A stretch of 64,000 bases of DNA from Procambarus clarkii (GCF_040958095.1 NC_091220.1:23622442-23686441), one strand, 5' to 3'; positions 1 to 11,986 are shown, counted from the stretch's first letter. Translations and numbers: made by a program. Notes: a model not told the origin generated them from the letters alone.

Positions 1-42
1 GCTGCTATATTTGATAAATTATATATACACACTAGTTCTTTT

Positions 43-303
43 GATCATAAATATGATTTAGGTACGAAGGACCATAAACATGTGTTCTAAGAGCCACTGT
101 AGGCCTTGATTTGATGAACGTGTTAATTCTGGTTGATCCAGTTCGTTGAGGACCATAAACATGGTCTGAGACGAGCCTGCTTTTGAGAATAGTCTAATTT
201 CTAGACATTCTCAGTTTCAAGGACCATAAATATCCTTCAAATACTGGTATATTATGGATGATCTAGTTTCTAGACCATCTAGGTTCGAATGACCATAAAC
301 ATG
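43..303. repeat. Degenerate ~70-80 bp tandem repeat
   Basis: A short core reading GACCATAAACATG, or a one- or two-base variant, recurs near 45, 70, 151, 222 and 291. The sequence between cores is only loosely alike, with recurring phrases such as 'gtttctagac'. This looks like an old, diverged tandem repeat. No coding potential is visible. Confidence 0.5.
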
Positions 304-769
304 TGGGGAATCGTTACAGCAGGAGTTTATTTGATTTACGTACTTTAAATCATTGACTTATTAGTTTAATTTAATTTAATATTTTAATTAAGACTGTATA
401 TTTAATAGTGGACTGAATTTAAAATTTATCCTACTGGGTGTTGTACTACTAACAAGTTTGGGTGAGTGCAAATACAATCTAACCTTGTCGCATTCATACG
501 AGATAGATGCGTGAATGTCACCAGCTCAGGAGATATCAAAGTCACATCCCGATATATTACATACTCTAATCAAGTTCACCAACACCTTCGAAACATTCAA
601 AACCACCATCCCAAATGTTACAAACAGAGGTGACAATTAAAATCCCAATCTAGCACCAGCGATCACATATTACACATAAAAAACTGAAGGAAATCCACAA
701 TAAAACAGTGTTTCCTATCTTTCTGCTTCGCATTCCCCGATGGAGCATAAACAAATTAAATCAAATCAA
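304..769. other. Non-coding stretch, nothing recognised
   Basis: AT-rich sequence without a long open frame or recognisable element. It ends at the 3' boundary of the minus-strand LINE, where 'aaatcaaatcaaatc' precedes the LINE tail and may be a simple tail repeat of that element. Confidence 0.4.
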
Positions 770-2515
<1,746 letters not shown>

Positions 2516-2685
2516 CATAACCACATGGCCCTAATCGATGAGGCCATTCTAAGGAGTGTCAACGACTGAAAAACAACCTGAAACAACTGAGCCAACAACT
2601 TCAATTGATCCAGATTTTTAACACTGTGTTGTTGAATTAACAAAGTATCAAAATGAAAACGCCTTAAAAGCTCATCCAGTTAAGA

Positions 2686-3385
2686 TTACTTTACGGCCTC
2701 TTTTCTGACGTCAAGCAATCTATTCACATTCAGAGTGGCATAGCAAAAGGCCTCCATAATATCTAACAACAAAGCTAGGAACCAACCAACACTGAACTCT
2801 CCATCCATGTCAACACCATGTTCTCCGCCATCCACTACAGCCAACTTATCCGTAACCCCAAACATCAAACACTCCTCCAAACCAAACACATCAGCAATTA
2901 CATCACCACAAACCAAAGAAAACCGTCTAAACACAATCTTCATCGACTGATAGTAAGACTCCTCTGTATCAACTACGATCCAATCACCGTGAGACAGCAC
3001 CCACCTCCCCACCTCATGAACCACTTCTTTGGACACACCCACCTCCTCACTCCCACATACACCAGGATGAACCCAACGAGCCATAGACAATCCACCTTCA
3101 TCACTCGAACCATCAACTACACACCTCATTTAGGGTTTTCACCAACACATCCCCAGTCATCTTCCTACCTTTCCAATGCAGTACTGCATCGCCAAAAAAT
3201 AAATTAGCCGTTCTGCAAACGTCAACCCAACCACAACACCAATTGCCACCCTTCTTCCCTGAAATAATATCTGACGATCGACCGCTATCATTCGCCACAC
3301 AACTAGTGACAGATAACGTAGCAGGCATAAGAGCCTTATCAACACAAACCGCATCTACAAGGACAACACACGATGCCTCCAAGGA
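2686..3385 (-). CDS. Unidentified minus-strand ORF pair in overlapping frames
   Basis: Two minus-strand frames follow each other: 3385-3113 (about 90 residues, no upstream ATG) and 3129-2686 (147 residues from an ATG). They overlap by 17 bases in different frames, as expected if one older frame was broken by a small indel, or if they are exons or slippery-overlap ORFs. The composition (rich in V, G, D, C; no low-complexity runs) looks like real protein rather than noise, and a plus-strand frame over the same bases is less convincing. I recognise no domain, signal peptide or convincing membrane segment. It is flanked by a LINE fragment (below 2515) and featureless DNA, so it could be a host exon remnant, a transposon ORF or a captured viral gene; nothing in the sequence decides. 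Confidence 0.3.
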
Positions 3386-4544
3386 TTAACTAACCATCTC
3401 ACCACCTCCACTGTGCACGGGTCCCACCATCGGCGGAAAATCCACTTCGGGAACACATTTGCCTGGACCTCTGGAGCATCCTGACACAGCCTCCACTTGC
3501 CCAGACAGCCTGCACTAAAACAGGTATGCTCCTGTTCTTGTTAAAACATTCACTGTGCATCATTCCACCTTCAATTGTGTGGGGATATATTTGACAATGT
3601 TCATTTCAGCAGTCCAGCTCCTGGACAAAACTCCCTTCGCAGGTCCAGATGTAAAGGGTAGTGGAAGAACACCAATCACGCTTCCGTAGCAGGAGAGCGC
3701 CTCTCACAGCACACCGTCAAGCATTTCAAATGGTAGGTCACACACAACTACATAAGTCGTGTCCTTCCCCGAGGTCGTCAACCTTCACTGATCCATGTCA
3801 CCCATTAACTGATGATCACAGCCTACAGTCCTGTCCATAAATCTCCTAAACGACAATTCATCCACGAATTTCAAAATCATTTACCCTTCACGGAGCTTCT
3901 TGATTCCAAGGAGGTCGACAACTGATATTATACCTCATCTTTTACTGCACAGCGTCACATAGTCAACAGAATTTGCGAATTCCAGGCACGCCGACAGTCT
4001 AACGCGCCTCTCCCACACGGGCCATCACGAAAACTGCAACAGTCAATCAAACCAACGGGTCACCCCACCCGCGCCTGCGCAAAACCGGGACCAGCTAAAT
4101 GAGCATGAAGGTTGAAGCGCTCTAACAATTGTCTGTGTTCGTCTGTAGTCAATAACGGACTTCTCAAGTCATGTAGATACACTGTATTATTGAATGGTCG
4201 AGTTGACTTGGAAGCTATTCAGCTTGTCACAATAGAAAGAAGGAATATGCACTTGGAAGAAGATGAAAAATTTATAGTGTGGTTATTATTTCAAATTTTC
4301 TTTTCACTATTCTTTAGAACACAATTGACTTAATTTGCCTGTTTATAATATTACCACTTAGATGAAAACTTTACAGTGCACTCTGATAATTATATTTGTT
4401 TGAGAGACGTACATTTCAATGTATATGTATAGATTACATATAGGTTAGTATAGATGTTTAGGTTAGAAATGTATTTGAAACACTTGTATATACATTTTAA
4501 TATTCACTTTCAAAAAAATATTTATGATATAAAGTTCTATTAGA
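3386..4544. other. Non-coding stretch, nothing recognised
   Basis: The first half is mixed composition with no sustained frame. From about 4330 it becomes strongly AT-rich. No repeat unit, splice-flanked exon or transposon end stands out. Confidence 0.4.
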
Positions 4545-4680
4545 GTGAAAGAACAGGGTCAGGGTGAAAGAACAGCATCAGGGTGAAAGAAACTCTGCCC
4601 ATTTGTTTCCTCCTCCACCGGGGATCGAACCCGGATCAATTAGAGTGCATCAAACTACCTCTTTATCACAGCATCTGTAT
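4545..4680 (-). mobile_element. tRNA-derived SINE fragment
   Basis: Read on the minus strand, a tRNA-like B box (GGTTCGATCCCC, 4620-4631 region) is followed by a body containing 'gggcagagtttctttcaccct', shared with the SINE at 6774-7020. On the plus strand the 'agggtgaaagaacag' segment is present three times in a row (about 4548-4590), a local tandem triplication at the body end. RNA polymerase III promoter-type head plus shared body supports a tRNA-derived SINE. The copy is truncated. Confidence 0.65.
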
Positions 4681-4721
4681 TATAGTAGATTTTACATTAA
4701 ATATCTTTGAAGTACAAGAGG

Positions 4722-5050
4722 GTGAGTAAACTAAGTAAGAACAACTACATGAGTGCAACTAGGTGAGTACATGTAAGTACAAGTTGGTGAGCACTGCTAG
4801 GTGAATACAGGTAGGTGAGTATAACTTGGTGAGCACTACTAAGTGAATACAGGTAGGTGAGTATAACTTGGTGAGCACTGCTAGGTGAATATAAGTAGGT
4901 GAGTACAACTATAATAGAACAGCTAGGAGAGTATATGTAGGTGAGTACAACTTGATGAGCACTGCTAGGTGAATACAAGTAGGTGAGTACAAGTTCATGA
5001 GTACAACTAGGGGAGTACAATTAGGTGACTACAAATAGGTGAGTGTGGTT
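4722..5050. repeat. 14-bp minisatellite with 42-bp higher-order unit
   Basis: The basic unit is about GTGAGTACAACTAG (14 bp). In the best-ordered part (about 4800-5000) three variants alternate regularly: GTGAATACAGGTAG, GTGAGTATAACTTG and GTGAGCACTGCTAG, giving a 42-bp higher-order unit. Because 42 is a multiple of three, a minus-strand frame stays open through it (14-residue periodic YLYSPSSAHQ-like pattern), but this looks like a by-product of the repeat. Confidence 0.8.
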
Positions 5051-5111
5051 CGGTGTGCACAGCTACGGTAGCAGAGCTAGGTTTATACAGTGGTGATGGT
5101 GGTAGTTGTGG

Positions 5112-5650
5112 TTTATGATAGTGGTGTGGGAGATTTAGTTGTGGAGAAGGAAGAGGAGGGTAGAGTTGTGGAGGAGGAAGAGGAGGGTAGTGTAGTGGAG
5201 AAGGAAGAGGAGGGTAGAGTTGTGGAGGAGGAAGAGGAGGGTAGTGTAGTGGAGGAGGAAGAGGAGGGTAGAGTTGTGGTGGAGGAAGAGGAGGGTAGAG
5301 TTGTGGAGGAGGAAGAGGAGGGTAGTGTTGTGGAGGAGGAAGAGGAGGATGGTGTTGTGAAGAAGGAAGAGGAGGGTAGTGTTGTGGTGGAGGAAGAGGA
5401 GGGTGGTGTTGTGGAGGAGGAAGAGGAGGGTAGTGTTGTGGAGGAGGAAGAGGAGGATAGTGTTGTGGAGGAGGAAGAGGAGGGTGGTGTTGTGGAGGAG
5501 GAAGAGAAGGGTGGTGTTGTGGAGGTGGAAGAGGAGGGGAGTGTTGTGGAGGTGGAAGAGGAGGGGGAGTGTTGTTGAGTAGGAATGGGAGGGTAGTGTT
5601 GTGGAGAAGGAAGAGGAGGGTAGTGTTGTGGAGGATGAGAAGGAGGTCGT
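5112..5650. repeat. 27-bp purine-rich minisatellite
   Basis: About 18-20 copies of a 27-bp unit built on gtggaggaggaagaggaggg plus a tagtgtt-type end. The plus strand is almost all purine plus T, the minus strand C/T rich. The 27-bp period keeps frames open on both strands: a 9-residue VVEEEEEGS repeat on plus and a PPLPPPQHY repeat on minus. Neither frame carries a recognisable non-repeat domain, so I treat this as repeat DNA rather than a gene. The strand asymmetry makes triplex (H-DNA) formation possible. Confidence 0.85.
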
Positions 5651-5671
5651 GGTGACAAGGAGAAGGGGATC

Positions 5672-6240
5672 GTGGTGTGGAGGAGGAGGGGTAGAAGTGT
5701 GAAGGGGAGCTGGCTGGCAACCACCGGCTGGGTCGGACGCTCCTGTGGTCTCTCCGCTTCTGGCTCGTGTTTACGTTGGACGATTGCTGGTTGCCCTGCC
5801 TGGTTGTTTGCCACTGATAGGGTGACGTTTGGATTTGCCATGGAGACTTCTCGGCCTTCGGTGAAGAGGACCTTGTCGGCTGGTCTGGCATTTACGGTGC
5901 CGGTGGACCATCTGTTGATTGGTGTCGCCCAAGTGGACGTGCTACATGTGCAGCTGTCGGCCTTAGTGGACGTCCAGCTGCTTCAGGGCAATCGTGCTGT
6001 GGTCAAGTTCCACTACCAGGCTGCTGTTCAGGTGTTTCTTGGCAGTGTGAGGGGCGTCTTCACCCTTACCCTGATACTGCCGGTTCTCCTAAAGTGGTGT
6101 ATCTTAGTGTCGCCTTGGCGTATGTGGTGGTGCATGATGCCCACTTCGAATTTCAGGACGATCTTTTAACCTACTGTTTTGAGCGGTTTGGGATTGTGTT
6201 AAGTGTTCTTTTGAACAAGGTCCTTACCGGCCACCGTGCT
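5672..6240 (+). pseudogene. Decayed retrotransposon ORF1/gag-like sequence
   Basis: From about 5835 to 6080 one plus-strand frame reads as plausible protein (AMETSRPSVKRTLS onward, ending in GVFTLTL), then a one-base shift continues it to 6240 (DTAGSPKVVYLS ... GHRAGARLVL, stop TAA). The second part, with DAHFEFQDDLLTYCFERFG followed by V-L-S-V and an ARLVL end, resembles the RRM-like segment in LINE ORF1 and some gag-like proteins, where 'pd..l...l..fG.v..v' precedes a 'G.RlV.m' strand. No zinc knuckle follows, since sequence like element A's leader begins at about 6265. Classification is tentative. Confidence 0.35.
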
Positions 6241-6310
6241 GGTGCCCGGCTGGTGCTCTAATTTTTTAGGAATTAAGTGAATTTGTCAGAAAATTGTGTT
6301 AGAAAAAAAT

Positions 6311-6502
6311 TCCAGAGTTTTACAGTATAACATAGAGGGTACAGTGTCCTTGAGTTCGTGATATCTAAATGGTCAAACGTTTAAATCTCAAGGAATTGTA
6401 CTTAAAAAGGTTACACAGTAGAACTGTGGTTTCTGTATATATTGGCTTAATACCGACCAACATTTAACCAGTAAGTGAGGTTAAAGGCTGGCTCCCTTTA
6501 AA
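6311..6502 (+). repeat. Putative 3' end of the element A 5' LTR
   Basis: About 190 bp beginning at CAGAGTTTTACAG and ending near CTCCCTTTA aligns closely with 22288-22475, with scattered substitutions and small indels. It ends immediately before a PBS-like sequence, as the U5 end of a 5' LTR should. The matching copy at 22475 ends CCCTTTACA, giving a canonical CA terminus. Confidence 0.55.
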
Positions 6503-6503
6503 A

Positions 6504-6521
6504 TGGTGGCAACGGTGGGAT
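6504..6521 (+). promoter_or_regulatory. Primer-binding-site-like sequence, element A
   Basis: TGGTGGCAACGGTGGGAT begins with TGG (complement of tRNA CCA) and lies 1-2 bases after the inferred LTR end, as expected for a reverse-transcription primer site. I do not assign the tRNA species. Confidence 0.5.
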
Positions 6522-6773
6522 CACCAATTTTGTTTAAACATTGCTGAAAGCTCATGCATCTTAGCCATTCGGTCACTTGTGTAACCAAATGGCTAAGGAA
6601 GGTCAGCCGGGGCCCACGAACCAGATTAGCAGTTAGCCCCACAACAGTAGCGATTGAGTGGGGTTTGCGAATTTTGGGGTCGTGAGGGACAAGTAGTATT
6701 AAGAATTAGGTGGTTACGTAGGCCGTTAAGGTTTTATTGGGTAAGGAGACCGCTCTGAATTAATTGGAATGGG

Positions 6774-7020
6774 TTATCTTGAGGTTATCTTGAGATGATT
6801 TTGGGGCTTTAGTGTCCCCGCGGCCCGGTCCTCGACCAGGCCTCCACCCCCAGGAAGCAGCCCGTGACAGCTGACTAACACCCAGGTACCTATTTTACTG
6901 CTAGGTAACAGGAGCATAGGGTGAAAGAAACTCTGCCCATTGTTTCTCGCCGGCGCCTGGGATCGACCCCAGGACCTAACTCGATCCCTTGCAATTTGTT
7001 CAGAGGTGTTGGGAGCCACC
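6774..7020 (-). mobile_element. tRNA-derived SINE
   Basis: On the minus strand a degenerate tRNA-like head with B box GGTCGATCCC is followed by a GC-rich body (aaacaatgggcagagtttct ..., tacctgggtgttagtcagct ...) and an end reading 'atctcaagataacctcaaga'. The body is shared with the fragment at 4545-4680. I recall this SINE as extremely abundant in crayfish. It sits in the leader of element A, so it inserted after or with A. Confidence 0.75.
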
Positions 7021-7231
7021 ATACTCTCAACACCAATTCCTTGTGGGCTGTCTGGGCAGATTTATCTGTGGGACGCTAGGGGATTTATCCAGGGGCGTTG
7101 TTAGATGACCCTAACCGCTAAGAAAAACGTTAAATTCATGAAGGTAGTTGTGGCTACTGAGGGATGGGCTAGTAAACTACTTAGCACCGATTCAATGACT
7201 AAGTGATTGTACATTTAGTCGAGGTTGAGGT

Positions 7232-7807
7232 TGTGGGAACCGACCTGGCTTAATTACCTTTAGTATGAGGCGATCTCGTGCTCTAACCGGCTAACCCTAC
7301 CCAATGACATTAATGGACACTAATGATAGATAATGGGTTTCGGAAAGAACACTTAACTTGATTTGATGACAGCGTGTTGATAATGGTACACCTTTGGTTT
7401 CCATAACACTACGTCCAAGTAAAATTAACAGGAGCCAAATTTGCTCCCGTGAGCCTCTGGTCTCAGTACAAAAAATGGCTGCTGACCACTCCCTCACCCT
7501 GACGCCTAGCTTACATTGTCCAGATGTCAATAAGTGATAGAAGGGTCACATTTACTCTACTTTTATACTGATAATTAAGTTAATTTATATGAGATGTTTT
7601 CATGATGGTAAAGTCCAAAGACTAATGTATTTAAGAATAATTCCCACCATAATAGGTGGTGATTTATAATAGTATGTGGTGATGATATCCCGTTTTCTTT
7701 AGACGGTAATTTCACTACAAGTTACGTTTTCTATGGGTTAACTTGTTTATACAACACAGCTATTATCTGTCTGTATGATATATTAAATGCTGTCGGATTT
7801 TCTGACA
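7232..7807 (-). repeat. 3' LTR of BEL/Pao element (element sense)
   Basis: 576 bp with TG...CA termini, matching 11411-11986. On the minus strand it lies downstream of the coding region. It is also related to the 3' ~570 bp of the solo LTR at 28321-29374. Confidence 0.9.
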
Positions 7808-8507
7808 TAATTCCCCAGGGGGCTGCTCACGGGTCGAAGTCCTATTTAGAACAGACGAACACCGATACTCCTCCTTCGAATTATTACATTAACTTGATAT
7901 TAGTAGTTAGTAATCACACATTTGTGCGTCTGTTCATACAGGATGGATGTCCCGTCCTAGAGTTGCAGGGGTTAGAAGTCTAATGCGATTTCATTTCTCT
8001 GTCAACTCTTGAAAGGCTAATATTCAAGCCTAATTACATATTATTTAACCCAGAAGACTGAATGTGATCAAGTACTACAGTCAAGTATGATTCAGGGACT
8101 GCAGTGAGATCAGTGACATTGGATATAACTTGAAGTTTCTTCAGGTAACTGGTCACTGATATATAAACACTGAGGCCCATGGAATACATCTTGATTAAAT
8201 AATAAATGTATCAAATCAGTCATCAGGTTTATTGGGGTTTAATTTAGTTAATTGATTCAGAAGATTGAATAGCTCATCATTAAAGTAAAGTATGGTTCTG
8301 AGACTGCAGTGGGTTCAGTGACATTGGTCGCAGTGACTTGTAGCTGTTTTAGGCTACTGTTCACTGATTTGCCACTGAGGCCTCATGAACTCATCTTCAG
8401 CTTTAAATGATGACACTAACATCAACCTCTGTTGGTATAGTAAGCTGTAATCTCCTTAGTATAATGCTACTGGAGAAATATAATCAGCTGACAAGTTTAG
8501 ATTTCTA

Positions 8508-9428
8508 CTAGTATTGTTTATCTGCAGGCATAAGTCTCCTCAGGCTTGATACTGGGCCTGAGAGTAATTTACCTCCTGCAGAGTTTAACATGGTTATACC
8601 CTGATATTTAGTAGGGCTACCGATGAATCGATGGCAATAGTCTGTCCCAACAAGGAGACCGAAGTCGGTGAGGTGATCAGACTTAATATTATCTGCCAAT
8701 TTTATTCCTCTATTTCTCAGGAATTTGGCTGTTGCTCTCAGACCTTGAACTTGTAGGTCTACTGGTATTTTGTCCACCACAATGGCTTGTACTCGACAGA
8801 CGTACCTGCCTAAACGTACTGATGGTTGTACCACCTGGTAGACTTGAGGTCCTGCATCTGTTACAAACCCTGAGATGTTGAATGACGTCTGGGCTACAGG
8901 CCTTAATTGTAGTTCATCTGCCAACTTTTTAGTGACAAATGTTCTCTGGGATCCTTGGTCAAACAACCCACGGGTATGGACCTTGGCCCTCTTATTCAGG
9001 ATGGTAATTTGGGCAGTAGGCAAAGTCGTATTACCTTTAGACTTTGCCGATTGGACACACTTCATTTGTTGCACCTTGCAGTACTGTACTGTGGTGGGAA
9101 TGCTATCTTCCACCTTGGGGTTTGGAGACGTTGTTTTGGTGTCTCTGCACAATGCTGCATGGTGCTGACCTTTGTTACACCTATTACAGGTGTGTAATTG
9201 GGTATCACAGTCGTTGATGTTATGTTTCCTGAGGCACCTCGTGCAATGTTGCAAATCTTTGAGTCGCTCAACACGGGCGTCACTATCAGGAAAATTAGAG
9301 CAGTGGTACATTGAATGTTTCTCATTGCAGAACAAACATGTTCCATAGCTTCCAGTACCCTTTGGTGTCACGTTCTTGGGTGACACAGTAACTATAGGCT
9401 TGGAGGGTCCGACTGCATATACGCCCAC
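8508..9428 (-). CDS. BEL/Pao gag C-terminal zinc knuckles plus aspartic protease
   Basis: 306 residues on the minus strand. Three cysteine/histidine knuckles come first (C31-C34-H38-C43, C62-C65-H69-C74, C81-C84-H89-C94), the triple-knuckle arrangement of BEL/Pao Gag that binds RNA. An aspartic protease domain of the DUF1758/peptidase A17 type follows, with the sequence GLFDQGSQRTFV at about 155-166. The catalytic triad reads D-Q-G-S rather than the common D-S-G-S, so the catalytic Asp (157) is kept but its neighbour is unusual. The frame is continuous with the two upstream pieces through two in-frame stops. It ends soon after the protease at 8508; the polymerase is absent. The first codon given is not a proven start. 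Confidence 0.85.
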   Translation of the reverse strand: MGVYAVGPSKPIVTVSPKNVTPKGTGSYGTCLFCNEKHSMYHCSNFPDSDARVERLKDLQHCTRCLRKHNINDCDTQLHTCNRCNKGQHHAALCRDTKTTSPNPKVEDSIPTTVQYCKVQQMKCVQSAKSKGNTTLPTAQITILNKRAKVHTRGLFDQGSQRTFVTKKLADELQLRPVAQTSFNISGFVTDAGPQVYQVVQPSVRLGRYVCRVQAIVVDKIPVDLQVQGLRATAKFLRNRGIKLADNIKSDHLTDFGLLVGTDYCHRFIGSPTKYQGITMLNSAGGKLLSGPVSSLRRLMPADKQY

Positions 9429-9518
9429 ACTGCTACTGTTCCACTTTGGTGTTGAATTATATTGTCTAGATTGATTTGGAGTACCTTTGGTACTCTGTGG
9501 TTTACTATTCTTGGTTTC

Positions 9519-9944
9519 TTAGGGTTTACTTGGTGGTTTTAATTTGTCATGTGTTCGTAATTGATGAACTACTGACTTTAAACCTTCAGATATTTCATTC
9601 ATGGATAAGATACTTTTATTGTAATGAGCACTCATTTGTCTCAATATGTCCCTAGGTATTTTCTCCTGGACAATTATTTTCAAGACCCACTCAGCCCCGT
9701 TTGTATCTGCTGTCAGGCTGAGGGCATTGATCAATGATTCTACCTCCAGCTTGAAGACTTGGAGTGAATCAGCTGAAGCCTCCGGTGGGGGTAAATGCAA
9801 CAGCTCATGAACTAAATGTGATGTTCTTACTTCTGGATCAGCATAATTATCCTTGAGGAGTTTTACTGCCAGATCATAGCCGTCATTAGTTAATCTCAGA
9901 TGGGATACTACTGTTTTAGCCTCACCTGATAATTGGCCTTGCAA
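9519..9944 (-). pseudogene. BEL/Pao gag middle segment
   Basis: 141 residues, same frame as the pieces on both sides. It contains LQGQLSGEAKTVVSHL, the hallmark start of the DUF1759 gag core after the capsid-like N-terminus, and continues with LVHELLHLPPPEASADSLQ. It is bounded by TAA stops at 9519-9521 and 9975-9977 that are most simply read as two later nonsense mutations in a once continuous gag-protease frame. Confidence 0.85.
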
Positions 9945-9974
9945 ATAAGAGAATTTACTACTCTTTGGTAAAGA

Positions 9975-10538
9975 TTATTTTGAGTCTACAAGGTCAACGA
10001 ATTTGTTCCAAAATTCGTCCCAATCTTCCTCATCTTTTCCTGAGAAAGTGGGTAAAGTAATTGGAGGGAGTCGAGCTTCTGCTTGACTCGTATTAGATGC
10101 AACTGTTGTTGTTGTTGTTGTTGTTGCTGTTGCCTTGTTCTGGCCAATTAATTTGACATAAGGCTGTAACGTGGCCTGAGTCTGATCTTCATAATTCGCT
10201 AGATCAACCATAATGTCGTCTATTTCTGTTTCTGATAAATTGGTGTTGGCAAGTTCAGCCACATATGTTGCTATTTGGCATTTGATTTGCTCAAATTTAC
10301 CTGCAGCTGCTTGATAATAGCTTTCCAGGTCAGCATAATTAACTTGAGATTGTTGTGACAAATCTTCACATTTCTTGATCTGTCTTGTTAAGTGGCCTTT
10401 AAGACCTGCAAGGGTTCTTTTCATTCTCCCTGCATTATCCATACTGGCTAGTTGGTGAAGCCTTGTGGGACTTGTACTTGGATCGCTCATAATACTGAAC
10501 AAGCACTGATGGTAGCCTAGGGTAAATTCTGCACTCAC
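9975..10538 (-). CDS. BEL/Pao gag N-terminal segment
   Basis: 187 residues starting MSAEFTLGYHQ; a second in-frame Met (SIMSDPSTSP) could equally be the start. The N-terminal half is helical with a likely coiled coil (about 25-120), then a Thr run, then LPPITLPTFSGKDEEDWDEF near the C-terminus, the DUF1759 motif that begins the structural Gag core. The Thr run comes from a TTG/GTT-type microsatellite (10100-10130). The stop at 9975 is probably a nonsense mutation, because the same frame continues past it with matching family sequence. Confidence 0.85.
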   Translation of the reverse strand: MSAEFTLGYHQCLFSIMSDPSTSPTRLHQLASMDNAGRMKRTLAGLKGHLTRQIKKCEDLSQQSQVNYADLESYYQAAAGKFEQIKCQIATYVAELANTNLSETEIDDIMVDLANYEDQTQATLQPYVKLIGQNKATATTTTTTTVASNTSQAEARLPPITLPTFSGKDEEDWDEFWNKFVDLVDSK

Positions 10539-11328
10539 TAGGCAATAATCCTACCTCTACTAGAGGTTAGCACTTAAAATTAATACACATTATATATATA
10601 TATATACAATCATACACACTAATGATTTGAGTGATAAACCAGTGTCACTGGAAGTACCTTTAGGTTAGCTCTTCTATATCACCCTAGGATGGTAGAGACA
10701 CTAATTAATCACTCAAAGGTGTAATGATCATAAGTAAATTATTATATATACAACTCAACTCGAGTTGATAAAAATTACACCCAAAATAGGGTCTGCGCCA
10801 TTCATTAATGGTGTTAGGTTGTTGAATATAGTACAACTGACTATGGTAATAATGGGACTAGGATGAGCAATAATAGTTCAACTAGTCAATGGTTAATATC
10901 CTACCCTGTTGTGGGTTGGCAATTAGTAAATATTATACTGTGATCACTAGTGCAATATATTAAATAATTCTCTATTTTGGAGAAATAATATACACAATTA
11001 TTGATAATAGCCTCTTAATTAGCTTCTATAAAACTTCTAATATTATCAAGAAGTATTAAATAATATTAGTGACCTCGCGAAATAAACTCCACAAAATCAG
11101 TGAACAATCACGCGACACAGTCACTAATTTGGCTGGCTTCTATATTAGCGCTGTCATTTCACAGAATAACACGCCACCAAATCTGTGGGTGTACATGAAA
11201 CCGCTGACTAAGGCTTAACTGGGCTGAGGGAGGCTCCTGAGCTCCCTCGAGGCTATGCTGCCGCCTTTGACTGCTGGCCTTGTATAAATCACATTGCACT
11301 AGTTTATTTAATGAATCCACTGGTTAAC

Positions 11329-11408
11329 TGGTTCATCCGGTACTAAGATGACCAAATGTGGGTTCATAGGATCAAATAATCCGTCATCCGGTTCGAAGAT
11401 GACCAAAT
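11329..11408 (-). promoter_or_regulatory. BEL/Pao primer-binding site and a degenerate second copy
   Basis: Minus strand, directly inside the 5' LTR (element sense), reads TGGTCATCTTCGAACCGG (11388-11405), complementary to a tRNA 3' end including the GGTTCGA T-loop and CCA. A second, imperfect copy (plus-strand catccggtactaagatgacca) ends near 11353, about 53 bp further in. Confidence 0.7.
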
Positions 11409-11410
11409 AT

Positions 11411-11986
11411 TGTGGGAACCGACCTGGCTTAATTACCTTTAGTATGAGGCGATCTCGTGCTCTAACCGGCTAACCGTACCCAATGACATTAATGGCCACT
11501 AATGATAGATAATGGGTTTCGGAAAGAACACTTAACTTGATTTGATGACAGCGTGTTGATAATGGTACACCTTTGGTTTCCATAACACTACGTCCAAGTA
11601 AAATTAACAGGAGCCAAATTTGCTCCCGTGAGCCTCTGGTCTCAGTACAAAAAATGGCTGTTGACCACTCCCTCACCCTGACGCCTAGCTTACATTGTCC
11701 AGATGTCAATAAGTGATAGAAGGGTCACATTTACTCTACTTTAATACTGATAATTAAGTTAATTTATATGAGATGTTTTTATGATGGTAAAGTCCAAAGA
11801 CTAATGTATTTAAGAATAATTCCCACCATAATAGGTGGTGATTTATAATAGTATGTGGTGATGATATCCCATTTTCTTTAGATGGTAATTCCACTACAAG
11901 TTACGTTTTCTATGGGTTAACTTGTTTATACAACACAGCTATTATCTGTCTGTATGATATATTAAATGCTGTCGGATTTTCCGACA
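11411..11986 (-). repeat. 5' LTR of BEL/Pao element (element sense)
   Basis: 576 bp, TG...CA termini, paired with 7232-7807. The promoter of the element would lie here, transcribing the minus strand. Confidence 0.9.

Larger units (their letters stand above)
7232..11986 (-). mobile_element. BEL/Pao LTR retrotransposon, internally deleted, nested in element A
   Basis: Two 576-bp LTRs (7232-7807 and 11411-11986) start TGTGGGAACC and end GACA on the plus strand. By eye they differ at about nine positions (~1.6%), so the insertion is young. Flanks are GAGGT (7227-7231) and AAGGT (11987-11991), a 5-bp target duplication with one mismatch, the usual BEL/Pao length. The minus-strand interior carries gag and an aspartic protease but no RT, RNase H or integrase: after the protease frame only ~700 bp remain before the LTR. 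It must have depended on another copy for mobility. Confidence 0.9.

Noticed and set aside
4745-5020. 91-residue minus-strand frame with YLYSPSSAHQ repeats
   Set aside because: Produced by the 42-bp minisatellite; no start context or conserved domain.
5090-5891. Long Glu-rich (plus) and Pro-rich (minus) open frames
   Set aside because: They follow the 27-bp period of a minisatellite and contain no non-repeat domain; the open state is explained by a period divisible by three.
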